In this document: positions 11,816 through 22,902 of the stretch, one piece after another
Layout of the letters: each line of letters begins with the position of its first letter
How positions within the stretch are numbered: position 1 is the stretch's first letter
DNA from: Rhizophagus irregularis
Taxonomy: Eukaryota > Glomeromycota > Glomeromycetes > Glomerales > Glomeraceae
Assembly: GCF_026210795.1 (NCBI RefSeq)
Contig: NC_089429.1
Location: 7,225,001-7,289,000, forward strand
Length of the DNA stretch: 64,000 bases
Direction of reading: 5' to 3'
The notes under the pieces: generated by a model
What the model was told of the DNA's origin: nothing
The model's input: only the letters and a program-made list of their open reading frames with translations
Database searches by the model: none
Translations under genes and position numbers: made by a program

Positions 11816-11824
11816 GGGTAAGTG

Positions 11825-12366
11825 TTATTATATCATCACATGGTGTTTCGTGTAAATCCGCCAATTGGATCATCGTTGCAGGGGAAACGACAATTTTCCC
11901 CCAGATTTACCTCCGGATTTAACCCCAATACACTTTATTTGATTTTTCAGCTGTGAAAAAATAACTTTAGGTTATGATAAACTGGTTAATAAAAAAAAAA
12001 AATTAGTATGGAACGGTTTAACTTAAATTTGTGATTTATTCATAACAGGTAAACAGGATTAATGATTAACATACCTATGTTAAAATTCGATAATGATTCC
12101 CCATTCCCTTTATGGTCAATACTTAGTGTTAGCCTGGTAATCAAAAAAATAAAATAAGTTAATTAATAATCAAAATTAGTTATAATCAGCATGATTTATC
12201 CTTCTCTTACCAGAAGAAACTTGTATAACGTGTATTTATTTAAAAAAGTGGATAGTCTTTCATTTTCAGTAATGCCATGATAGGCCCCAACCTGTTTATA
12301 TAGCGAATAAATTAACCGCACGACCTCAATCAATGATAAAATGATAAGTCATTTTAGAATTTCTTT
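11825..12366. other. spacer
   Basis: Slightly less AT-rich than the surroundings, with no coding frame I can support. Confidence 0.45.
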
Positions 12367-12389
12367 ATGAAAGATGGCTTATGTCCGCT

Positions 12390-12660
12390 TATCCGCGTTA
12401 GAGTCTTTTTAGAAATGAAAGTCTTTTATTCATTAAATATGGAAATATCAACTTGGAGAAATGAATCAATGAGGCTGATGACTGATGAGGCTGCGAAACT
12501 TTTACATCAAATTGTACATGAAAATCAAAAACAGTGTTTGCTAAATATGGAGATATGAATAGAAATTCCGGAAATGAATCAATGAGGCTGATGAGGCTGC
12601 GAAAGAGCGAAACTTTTACATCGACGAATAAAGAATGTTCATGAAAATCAAAAACGGAGT
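12390..12660 (+). repeat. imperfect tandem duplication of ~125 bp
   Basis: The series AAATATGGAAATAT ... GAAATGAATCAATGAGGCTGA ... GAGGCTGCGAAA ... CTTTTACATC ... CATGAAAATCAAAAAC occurs twice (about 12420-12530 and 12545-12655). An open frame through the first unit is not kept in the second, so I do not call a gene. Confidence 0.65.
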
Positions 12661-14045
12661 CTTTAAAAAAAAAATTCCCTTTTTAAAATTGAAGTACATT
12701 TGCAAGAGCAAATAATAAAAACATTAAACTATATTTAAATTTATTTAGAATTTAGATGAGCGTTCATATTTTTTGGAAATATGTCAATTTTGACTTATTT
12801 GGTATGATTTTTTTAATTTTGAAAATCATGCATTTATTTACATTGAATGCCTAACAGGTTTTCTTATCTTTCGTGGAACTAATGAAATAAAAAAAAAGAT
12901 CAATTTAACTAAAAAATAATTATTTACATATAACAACTTATATTTAATATGCTTACCATCCGAGGAAAATTTAGGTAAAGTTGTAAAAGAAATTTTCAAA
13001 GTCATTTCATTCTCGAAAGTAACTAAGCGCAAGTGCCATTATATTTTCCATGCCATAATATTAATAATAACTTGCCAGATATGAAACAAAAAAAAAAATT
13101 CTTTATAAAACATAATAATTCTTATTTTAAAAATCTTTCATTTTTCTTCTCTCTTAGTAAAATGATATCATATGCGATAAAAAGGCGCTCATAATTGATT
13201 TATGAATTACATCTCTCAATAAAAATCCGTTGATTGTTAATTAATTAGTATTGTTGATATGTTTGAAATTTATTCACTCGTGTGAAACCTTGCATCATTT
13301 GTACTATTATAAAGTTTTTCCATTGTTTTAACAGCACATAAAACAGCTGTTAAAACATCGGATAATTATTTATTGTTATATATTTTCTTCGTAAATTACT
13401 ATTATTTTTAAATTAATTTTTTCATTTGGATTAGAATTTTATTTACCTATTTGAGTAAATATTTTTTGTATCATTCAAAACTTGTTTTGGTGAAGTATCA
13501 TTTTTTAAATTGTGAGTAATTCCGAAACATGACTGAAAATGATCTAATTGTTTTAAATAAAGATCTTGACCTAAACTTGTTAAAAAGAGGCTTTTCTGAT
13601 GGCCCATGTAAACATTCAAGGTTCTAAACATTCTGTAATTTTGTAATTCTACGTTTATAATTAGCCACATAACTCACCCCATTTTCAATTACAATTAAAG
13701 TGAAATTCGAAATTTAGAATACGCGTACTTTGAATATTTATTGAAATGTATATTTTTGATATTTCTTTCCATTACTCTTTTATTCCAAAAGAGTAATAGA
13801 TCGATAAAAGCTTAACCTAAATTTAATTAAGCGTTTTGGGGGATGAAAAATGAAACTTTTTTAATTTAAACTAGTTCATTTTAATGGTACCCAGTGATCA
13901 TGGTCAATTAGTCTATATATGTATAATAATACATTGGGAAATTTTTCAAACAAATTAAACAAATTTTATCTCATTTGTGGACGTTAGATCCTTTATAAAA
14001 TTACTCTGTAATGTTAAATAATTCATTTCCTAATTGTAACATATT
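12661..14045. other. AT-rich spacer
   Basis: No supported gene. A minus-strand frame of 75 codons at 13443-13670 ends just before an AG|GTAAAT donor-like site, but nothing else supports it. Confidence 0.4.
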
Positions 14046-14055
14046 GTGAGAATTC

Positions 14056-14530
14056 ATGCGTGGTTACGGTACGTTTCGCCTAAGTCCATTTCGCCGGAGA
14101 ACTTTTCGCCGATGCCATTTCATTAAAAGGTATTTCGCCGAAGGGACATTTCGCCGAATGGAATTTTCGCTGAATAAACATTTGCCGAATCCTTTTCTCC
14201 GAATCATCCATTTCACTAAAGTCTACTTCATCGAATAGGACATTCCGCCGAAAATGTTAGCGATTGATTAAAATTTCAATCTAATACCCGAACTATAAAT
14301 CTTTTTAGTAACAAAATTTTTGTAAATATCATACTTATGGACGGATATTTTGGAAAATATGATTTGAAATTTGAGGCGAATGACTTTTGGCAAAAGACCT
14401 TCAGCGAAATGTCCATTCGGTGAAATGTCTATTCGATGAAATATATATTCGATGAAATATCTCTTCGGCGAAATGGCTTCGGCAAAATGTGTTTCGGTGA
14501 AATAAACTTCGGCGGCGAAAAGTCAGGATA
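14056..14530. mobile_element. foldback-like element built from TTTCGCCGAA repeats
   Basis: The left arm (about 14069-14253) is a degenerate array of CATTTCGCCGAA-type units spaced 15-20 bp. The right arm (about 14375-14525) holds the same motif inverted, TTCGGCGAAATG. About 120 bp of AT-rich DNA separates the arms. The arms pair imperfectly because each is itself a tandem array. No TSD could be fixed and no protein is encoded. The open frame at 14056-14238, rich in Phe and Arg, is only a translation of the repeat. Confidence 0.75.
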
Positions 14531-14887
14531 CTATTTATTATAATATGATTTAAGCAAGTTTTTTTTTTCAGAATAACAAATTCAAAATTTACAGATACTT
14601 AGCCGAACACATAAGCATAATCAGTGTGCTTTGACTTTATGCATATTTATTTCTCCCAGATTAAAACCATTATTAATTCCTCATAAAAAAGGAAAATTTT
14701 CTTTTTAATTTGCGTCGAATAAGTTAACATCCTATACAAATAAACTAATAACTTGGTGATACTGATTTAAATGATTTACGTCAAATGATTTATTTATATA
14801 TTTAACTCATTGTTGTGATTGGTGATTTCATTAAAAAAGTTTATAGTTTTAGGAGTGTTATAAAAACGTTGGGAAAAATATAAAATA

Positions 14888-15038
14888 CATTTATTAGGAA
14901 CTATACTAACCAAATTAAAATTAAATTCTTGGTTATATACGACCGACGGAGACCTGCATTGGCATGAGGTTGAACTTTTGGGAAAATTTATAGACCAGGA
15001 TCTGGGTTTAGGTTGGAACCTCTTTACTTTACCATGTT
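14888..15038 (+). other. short coding-like block 1
   Basis: A 50-codon open stretch containing SWLYTTDGDLHWHEVELLGK, with balanced amino-acid composition unlike the AT-rich surroundings. It lacks an obvious start and ends at TAA. Could be an exon or gene remnant; I do not recognise it. Confidence 0.3.
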
Positions 15039-15527
15039 AAAAACTGAAAAAAGGAAATACGGTCTTACTATATCGCGAGTTTAGGCTGAAGACCTGAAGT
15101 ACTGTAAAACAATTTGGTTAATAAGACTTTAGAGAATTTTTTTTTCTTCTGACACATTTTTTACTAGTTTTATAGTTTTATACATACAGATTTATGAAAA
15201 TTAAATTTATTTGTATTAATTAAGAATTTTAGGATAATAATTAAAATAAACGATTTCGAAATTTCCCGATTTCTATATTAAATAGTCTTACAAATGGAAG
15301 AAAAAAAAATAATCGAAATAAAAAATATTAAATCGAACGTTACTAACGTTAAACCGAAAAAAAAACGAAATAAATATAACAAATATTAATTTTAATTTAA
15401 TTACGATTTTATGATGTCGAATTTTTACAATCATTAAACAAACGAGAATCATGGACCAAAAAAAGCTTATTAATATCTTAATTTCTTCTTAATTTTTCAT
15501 GATTGTCATGATTTAAAAAAAAAAAAA

Positions 15528-15645
15528 TGACAGTAGTGGGCGCGGAGGTGGTGGATGGAGAAATGGACGTGTTTTTTTCTTGCCTCCCGGCCTAATTGTA
15601 CTGCACGTTAAAGACTGGAGAGGAAGGATTTGTTTCTCCAATTAA
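15528..15645 (+). other. short coding-like block 2 (GC-richer island)
   Basis: A GC-richer island reading SSGRGGGGWRNGRVFFLPPG and onward to a TAA after about 38 codons. The Gly/Arg composition resembles an RGG tail, but no start, splice sites or partners were found. Unknown. Confidence 0.25.
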
Positions 15646-16516
15646 TTGGGATTCGGGTTTGATGTTAAGCAGTATAATATTTTAGGATATAAGGAAAGAA
15701 TGGAATTTTAGATCTTTATTTATAAGTTTTTTGACATTAGAAATACTTTATTAATTAGCTAGCAATGTGATACAATCAGTTACATGACCTGACCTATAAA
15801 GGGGAAGATCAGATGCGCGAAAGATTGGATAATTGTATTCTCTGTTCATACTATAATGAATGTAACTGGTCCTAAAGATTAAATAATTGAATTATTAAAC
15901 GTTTACAGTTAAAATTTCTACGAATGAGATTATTGATAAATAAACATATATTATTGGATATAAAGTTTGCACCGAATAATTTTGATTTACGGTTTGAGGG
16001 GTTTGTTTTTTTAAAATAACCACGATAAAGAAAATTCTCACTGAATTGTTACATGTTCTGTGATCAAAACAAATAATTTTTGATTGTTCTATTCATGCAA
16101 ACAAATGACTGGATTAAAAAGTATACTGTAATGAATGTAACAAAGAATTGGCTGATTAATAATCACCTATTGCTTCGTACAGTAGATTCACGATTCTTTA
16201 CGTTCTTATTCTATACTTGGAATCATATTATTTTATTGTATTGATTGTATTGAAATAAATAATTTTTTTTTGGATTTTCAGATTTCGTAAGATACAGTAA
16301 GCAATATTTGACCAATTATGATTAGGAGTTTGTTTTTCAATATATATATATATATATATATATTTATTTATATCAAAAGCAAATAAATGACGAATAATTA
16401 GTTAAATAATGCAAAAAAATAATTATTTAATATTATTAAATGTATATAATTAAATATAAAAGAGTAGAATAATCTTCGTAATTTTTTCTATTCGAATATC
16501 AAACGGAAAATTATAC
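15646..16516. other. AT-rich spacer with a (TA)n run
   Basis: Contains a (TA)n microsatellite at about 16339-16363. No gene seen. Confidence 0.5.
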
Positions 16517-16712
16517 CAAAGTAAAAATACATTTTATGATATAACTCCATCAATATTAAAATTAGAAATGCGATTTTACTATCATTAGAATCCTCTCATT
16601 GGGAGTATGTAAGATGATGAAATTTTGAAAATACCTCTATAATACACAACTTTTGAAAAATTTTAATATCAAACTCAACCTTATATGTGAGTTGTATTAG
16701 TATTGTTAACAA
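16517..16712 (-). mobile_element. MITE family B, truncated copy
   Basis: Starts ACCAAAGTAAAAATACATTT and ends GAGTTGTATTAGTATTGTT, the TIR of a family also present at 22903-23747 (reverse-oriented, interrupted) and 42209-42422. The TIR on the left is missing, so this copy is truncated. Non-coding. Confidence 0.75.
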
Positions 16713-17419
16713 TTTTATTGATAATCACAAACCTTCAGGGTTATTCAATATGCAAGTAATAATGGTTAAAAAAGTTCTAAGAATACTATAAATGTTGTAA
16801 TACATCCAAACAATCTAAGATGCGACTCTAGATAAAAGTCATGTTTAAAACGACAACTAACCTTTTATAGGACAATAAGATTTTTAAATAAATTATCATT
16901 TAGAATTTGATACTTGCCAAATAAATAATATATAGAAATCATACGATATATTTCTTGGCATTTTATTTGTAAATTTCGTGTGGCAATTGAATTTTATATT
17001 GCATTTATTTATTATGTGTAATATATATATAATCATTTATCGCTCAAACAAAAAATTTTTGAATTATTTTTATTCGATCTATTATAAATTTAATGACGAG
17101 CAAGTTATTTTAACTGCAGGTGTCACAGCCTCACAGGTAAGTTTTTTCCAGAAATAACATTTTTAATTCACGAATTCACACGGATTACACGTTTTAGATT
17201 ATATCACATCAATGGAATGGGTTCAAACTTTGAATTTACAAATAATATATATATGTTTGTATGTATTTTTATTATTTATAGTATGACATTTTTATCAGAT
17301 GAAGGAAAATATATATAAAAAAAATGTAAGTATTAAATCATCTTATCGACATCTCGAATTCCTCATCTGACATCATGTTTTTAATATGCATGTAGTAGAT
17401 CAATTTGTATCCCATGTGA
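16713..17419. other. AT-rich spacer
   Basis: Nothing recognised. Confidence 0.5.
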
Positions 17420-18220
17420 AAGTTTTTATTATTTATTCGACAATCATAATATATTAACATAAAAGAAATTTCACGATATTTAAAAAAAATATTTTTGTCG
17501 CGATAAGCTTTTTTTTCTGAGATAAAAGAAAGAATAATTTACCTAAATTTTGATTGTTTTTGATTATTAATTTATAAACTACATTTGGGCAAGTCTTCTT
17601 AAAAAATTATAATATATATATATATATATTTAAAATAGAAATAATAGAAGAATATTGGTTGACATAACGCCAATATGCATTCATTAGAGTTTCCGAATGT
17701 ACATATTTTTTTAAATTATTAATAAATTATCATTCGGAATTAGTTAAAAAAAAAAATTTAAAGAGTTCTCATGCCAATTTTTTTTTTTTTGTGTATGCGA
17801 AATAATTTATAAAATTATGCAATATAATCCTGTAATGTTACACATATGTTTGCATCGTAATTTGATTTAAAAATATATAATATTTTTATAATAACAACAT
17901 AAAAATAAATTTTTGATCCAGAACTTTATTATCATAATACATTGCATATGATATCATTTCAACCAAGCCTATTGTTCTCCTTTGCATATTTGCGTAATTG
18001 TTTATAGACGCCTAGGACAAATTTATTTAATCTCTTTACTATATCCTCATTATAAACCAAAAAGGAAATTGGAAGTTTCGGCCCGCATTAGGGTTTTTTT
18101 TCCTGCATTATTATGATCTTTACCGGAATTGTAATGGCTTATTTTCAGTATTACAGTATTATATGAAATTAGATCTTTATTATTGACCCGTTCATATTTT
18201 GCAGGAGAAACCGTTTCACA
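17420..18220 (+). repeat. diverged duplicated block, copy 2
   Basis: Partner of 3000-4060. Conserved words include ACGCCAATATGCATTCATTA, TAATTTACCTAAATT, CACATATGTTTGCATCG and TATTGTTCTCCTTTGCATAT. Same orientation, about 14 kb downstream. No gene inside; conservation of scattered words could mean a duplicated regulatory or untranslated region, or an old repeat. Confidence 0.7.
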
Positions 18221-19091
18221 ATAATCAAATAACTATAGTATTATTTACAGTACGTTGATATACTTGTATCACAAGTATGAAATTTTATTTTATTTTATTT
18301 TTACGCGCAACAAAAAGTCACATGCAATTTTCACACCTAATTACTTAGTTATGTATAATTTGCGGAAATTAAAAAGTAGGTTGCGATCCGCAAATTCCGC
18401 AAATAGATTTCATACACTATAATTATTTATTTATTTATTCAGAACCGCATAGCGAAGCCATAATTTAAGTTTATTCACATTCGAAACAGAATTTTCGAGT
18501 TTTTTTATCTGACTAATCATTTTTCTTTCTATTTTTTTTTTTTACATAATTTTATTATTTCAAAAATTTTACTTTAGCGATTTTTATTTAAAAGACTTCT
18601 TACAATTCATAAATTCCTTTTTTTGCAATTAACTATTTTAGACACATTTTGTTGATATCTATGAAGGATTAGAATGATACTTCTAATGTAAAAGCGATAG
18701 GTGAGAATGATTATGGGTTTTCTTCGAATTTATTTTTAATGAATTCAGATTAATTTTAATATAATTTTCATTTATATAATTTACATAAATAATTTGTCTC
18801 CATAAAAAATATTGTTGATTCGTGTTCTAATATTTTTGAATTTTTTGAATTTAATTTAATATAGGTAAGGAAATTTTGTAGTTTAAAGACGAGAATGAAT
18901 ATTTTGTATGGATTTGCGTATTTGTTATTTTTGAAATTTTTTTTTTTCTTTTGTAATTTCGCTAAGAAATTCAAATAAAAAGGGTTCTTACTCCTTAAAA
19001 ATAGACGTATTAATTGTAATCGACAAATCCAAATAATATATATAATATTACGTAAAATTTGTTTTTGAAAGAAAATTTATATTTTATAATG
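18221..19091. other. AT-rich spacer
   Basis: No gene recognised; the minus frame at 18768-18974 is Lys/Asn-rich low-complexity translation. Confidence 0.45.
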
Positions 19092-19890
19092 CTCAATAAT
19101 TCATCTCCAGTGTTTGTTTACAATTTGAGAACATCATGCTTAATTCACTTAAGTTTTTATGGTCAACATCTATGATTAACCTCGTTAATAGATGGCAGTT
19201 TTTTGATATCGTTATAATTAAATTTTTATTTTCAGTTGTATAATCTGTGATTGACGTGAATCAATCTCTAATATTTTCCACCAGATTTTCCAAGGTGTGA
19301 AATTTTTTAATATTCAAACACTTTTCCCATTCTTGCCAGTCTATATATCTATTTAATTTATTATTAAGAGTTATTTCTAATATTTTCTCTAAAGACTGAA
19401 TAAATATAGGCGAAACACATCTGAGTGTTGGTTGTAAAATAATATTTTTTAATGTTGGACCTTTTTCTCTGATCACATTACTTAATAATTTTCAGGTATC
19501 TTTCACATTATTAAAATCCAGAAACAAAGACTGCAGATTGTTTTGATTTTTAATAAAGTTAATTAAGGACTTCTTATCTTTATCTTTACAAAAAGATCTT
19601 GCGTTTGGATATTCACAAAAGTTTTTTTCGGTTTCCCAAGAAAAATGTTTAACATTTATACATTTACTAAGAATTAATTTATAAATTTCTCCTTCCAAAA
19701 TTTGTATTTTGTGCTTATAATCCTTAACTTTTACTTTGATTAAAAGATTTGCCATATCTATAATCCAAAATGGCGTGATACGAATGAAAAATTTCATATA
19801 ATCAAGTGTTGCCATTCTTAGAAATTTATTCAATGGTAATATGATATTATTTTGGGGCAAAGGATCTAAGTAATCCCATTGTTTCTAAGT
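19092..19890 (-). pseudogene. F-box/LRR-type gene remnant
   Basis: One minus-strand frame can be followed from about 19881 (WDYLDPLPQNN) to 19092, broken only by TGA codons at about 19492 (VKDT-TGA-KLLSNV), 19261 (NIRD-TGA-FTSITD) and 19092. The Ile/Leu/Asn-rich pattern with short repeats such as LKNIILQPTLRCVSPIFIQS resembles the leucine-rich tails of the large F-box families of Glomeromycotina. No F-box itself is visible: the upstream neighbour is a pogo remnant, so the N terminus is lost. A rearranged piece of the same sequence is at 25790-26070. Confidence 0.55.
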
Positions 19891-20325
19891 GTATCAATAT
19901 CTTTGTTTGATTTAACATTGCTAACTTGCTCAACAGACTCGTCCCCTTTCGTTCGATCATTATAAAGTTTTAAACGTGATTCTGAATTATAGAGGAAAGG
20001 AAGCATTTGAAATATATCAGATTCGTGAACTGGAATTGCCACTGATCCTCTGTGTCAAGTGCAGAATCTGTATCGGTAAATAAAAAATATAATAATTAAG
20101 ATTAATTAATATTTTATTAATAGAAAATAAAAAAAATAAAATAGTTTTATAACTTACTTTACATAATCCATTCATGAATCAAATTGATGAATTAAATATT
20201 TACAAAACTTCTGCTTGTACTTGACTTTAAAACTATGAATAATACCCGCATCCATAGGTTGAAGATGAGTTGTTGTATTTGGTGGAAGGTAAACAAGTTC
20301 AATATTAGCAAGCTCAGGTGCCTAT
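19870..20325 (-). pseudogene. pogo/Tigger (DDE) transposase, C-terminal remnant
   Basis: The minus-strand peptide IELVYLPPNTTTHLQPMDAG (about 20315-20250) is the classic motif of the DDE_1 domain of pogo/Tigger transposases around the third catalytic Asp (PMD). It is followed by a putative intron, GTAAGT at 20157 to CAG at 20068, and then by VAIPVHESDIFQMLPFLYNS and further frame to about 19870. A TGA interrupts the frame just after the intron. A LINE remnant starts directly upstream (20322), and a possible N-terminal piece lies beyond it near 21960-22095, so the LINE may have landed inside this gene. Confidence 0.6.
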
Positions 20326-21725
20326 TTGTTAATAATTTGGTGCAAAAAGTGATGCATTTGTTTCTGGTTGACTGATGGGCTAGAATCGGCCTGCTTAGCT
20401 AATACATCTACTTTGTCATTCCACTCATCCCCACTGTGTCCTTTTACTTTATGAAGTTCTAGTTCTAAATTATTCTCCCTAACTACTCTAAAAATTCTAT
20501 ACAATAATAAAAAATTATTTCTATCTAAAACGGTCTTCAATTTGGCATTTAAAATTTCATGTATCGCAGCTGCGCTATCCGTATATATGTGAATTTTCGA
20601 ACCATTTGAACAGGTGAGCAGAGCTAGTAGAATTGCATATATTTCCGCCTCGTTGAAGTTGTGATTTCGATAAATGCAGCTCCTTGCGCTACCTCATCAT
20701 GGCTTTGGTTTTGGCGTGCCTCTTGTGGTTAATGCTTTAATCAGGGGATCGTAATAGAACCGCCAAATTAATGGAGATAGACTATCCCCTTGATCTACTC
20801 TATCGCCTGCTATGAAAGACGGTGTGGGTCCAAAGGCCGTGAGAATCTGAGCATTTCTATTAGTAAATATCCTAATGACTAAGTCTATTAACCGGTTTGG
20901 TAAACTCAGACGTTGGAGTGCTATCTTCAGACCTGTCGGATATGTCTTGAAACATAATCCAAAGCTGCTTATTATTAGTTTTCGCGTCTTCAATTAAAAA
21001 TTGTTAATAATCTGTATCGGAGTGGATGTGGAGTCGCCCGGAAGCCCACAATAATTTTGTTGGTATAGGATACTGTTATGTTCTGTAAAGATTTTTCCTA
21101 GACGCTTTTGTCAAAATTATCCATATTATAGTTAAATTTTTCTGGTTTAAGAATCGGGATAATAGTTGATGATTTCCATTTGGAAGGTATATGACCTGTT
21201 ATCAGCACCAGATTAAAAGCATCTCTAATTAACCTTTGAAGCTATGTGGGCAATTTCTTAATCATGGTATAGTTAATTCCAGTAACTCCTGCGGCTGATT
21301 TTTCGTTTACACTATTCAAAATTGTATCCCATTCCTTGTCATCAATATCGTTGAGCACTTCATTGAAGGCCTGTTCATTCTGAGTCATTGGTTCATAAAT
21401 TTTTTGCCAAAAAGGTGACATATCATGAATAGATGAGAAACTAATATCTCTTTTCCTAAACTGGTGCGAGTATGTAGATGTTGCGTGTTCCGATATGTCG
21501 TCTGGTGAAATCAACAACTCTGTTCCCCAGTGGGGTGTGCTTTAGTAGGCGGTCAATGGGAGTGGATTTACGATTTCTGTTTAACACATTATTAATCCAT
21601 TTGGATTGTTCGCTCTCAATTTGCTGAATTATAATTAAATAATAAATAATAATAAATTAATTTTTTTATTATATTTTATAATATAAAATTAAAATATTCT
21701 TACCTTTTTACGTTCAGCAGTACTA
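20322..21725 (-). pseudogene. LINE-type retrotransposon remnant (RT and RNase H)
   Basis: Minus-strand pieces in pol order: SEQSKWINNVLNRNRKSTPI (about 21610-21550), the pre-RT segment with EWDTILNSVNEKSAAGVTG (21517-21242), RT palm with RVDQGDSLSPLIWRFYYDPL (20993-20700), then RNase H with NEAEIYA, HIYTDS and VKGHSGDEWNDK (20690-20322). The RT motif C (xADD/xMDD) and thumb are absent: the sequence jumps from YDPLI to RNase H near 20697, so an internal deletion fused the two. Several frameshifts. This lineage has an RNase H with recognisable E, D and H residues, unlike the LINE at 45-53 kb. Confidence 0.8.
21624..21703 (-). other. intron-like insertion in the LINE remnant
   Basis: An 80-bp AT-rich segment with GTAAGA at its 5' end and TTCAG at its 3' end on the minus strand. 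Removing it joins TAERKK to QIESEQSKW in frame. It looks like a spliceosomal intron, which is unexpected in an element that replicates through RNA. Confidence 0.5.
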
Positions 21726-21959
21726 AGTGTTTAATTTGGTTCCATTCAAAAAAAGGCCTGTCTCTTCATATTTAGTTAAAAGTGCACATAAAATATATAT
21801 ATATACGTATACGTTCCTCTGAAAAACTTTTAGCTTTCCCTGAAACGAATTTTTTGAAGACTATTACGTATTTTAAATCTATACACCCAGCCATTAGCAC
21901 AACTTTAATTGGCTTTCAATATTTAACCTTTGGCAAGTTCTAACCCTTTTTATTGTAAC

Positions 21960-22095
21960 ATTCCATCAGTTAAAGGACTCCACTAGCTAAGTTCAAATCT
22001 GCATAGCCATATCAAGTTCTGGAAACTAAACAGAACGTTGCCAAAAAGTACGTGCAGTCTGTGAAGTAGAAAGTACTTTGATGATCCTTCCACGT
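21960..22095 (-). pseudogene. possible N-terminal piece of the pogo/Tigger gene
   Basis: Minus-strand frame TARTFWQRSV-stop-FPELDMAMQI followed by TGA. The FPELDxAMQIW-like wording resembles the CENP-B-type DNA-binding region of Tigger proteins (weak recognition). If right, the LINE remnant at 20322-21725 splits one pogo gene into two parts. Confidence 0.3.
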
Positions 22096-22902
22096 TTTAT
22101 TAATGGTTAAATTAAAAAGTGAGGCTGATTTACATATTAAAGCTCTAATAATTTTAGAATTTGACTAAAATGGTAATTTTTATAATTTTTCATAATGCGA
22201 AATTGAGATAATCAACAAATATTCAGTAAAATTATTTGATTCCTAATTAATAATAATTTTATTTAAAAAACAAATAACAGATTACTATTAAATTTTACTG
22301 GGCTTCAAAAGTCCTTGTGAGTTATCTGTTATAGAATTCTCTATGTTTATTGACTTTGAGCAGTTCATAGAATGTCTTTTTTAATGAATATATTTACTTC
22401 TTTCTCTACTAATAGATATTTGAATGAATTATAATCAGATTTTATGGAATATTTTATTTTTTTTTAAAAAAAAATAAAATAAAATAAATAATTACCTTTC
22501 TTGATAATATAATTAGTTCATTACAATCATCAACCTTGAAGATGATAGTGAAGTTACGATAAATGAAATATTTTTGCTAATATCACACATCTTTTTGCCT
22601 TGTTAAACATGGAATTTATCTGTAATTGAACCAGTGGTCTTATTCCACCTTAGGATTTTACATATTATGTGCAAATCCCAATTATTGAGAATCAAACTTA
22701 ACTAAAATACTTATTATAATTTTATTTTAAATTTAATTACATTAATATATCACTACTTATTCTATTATTCTGAATTCTTAATAATATATCTATTGCCCAT
22801 TATTTGATCTATTCACAATATTTTATTGTTAATATTTGCCAAATAGTTTTGTAATAGCAGTTCTTTAAGGCATTAAGATTGGCAGATATACAGAGAAGTA
22901 AG
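22096..22902. other. AT-rich spacer
   Basis: No gene or repeat recognised. Confidence 0.45.

Noticed and set aside
13443-13670. 75-codon minus-strand frame
   Set aside because: Composition is borderline and there is no domain, conserved copy or convincing splice partner; recorded only in the spacer entry.
14056-14238. Phe/Arg-rich 60-codon frame
   Set aside because: Translation of the TTTCGCCGAA repeat array; no conservation or start context to support a gene.
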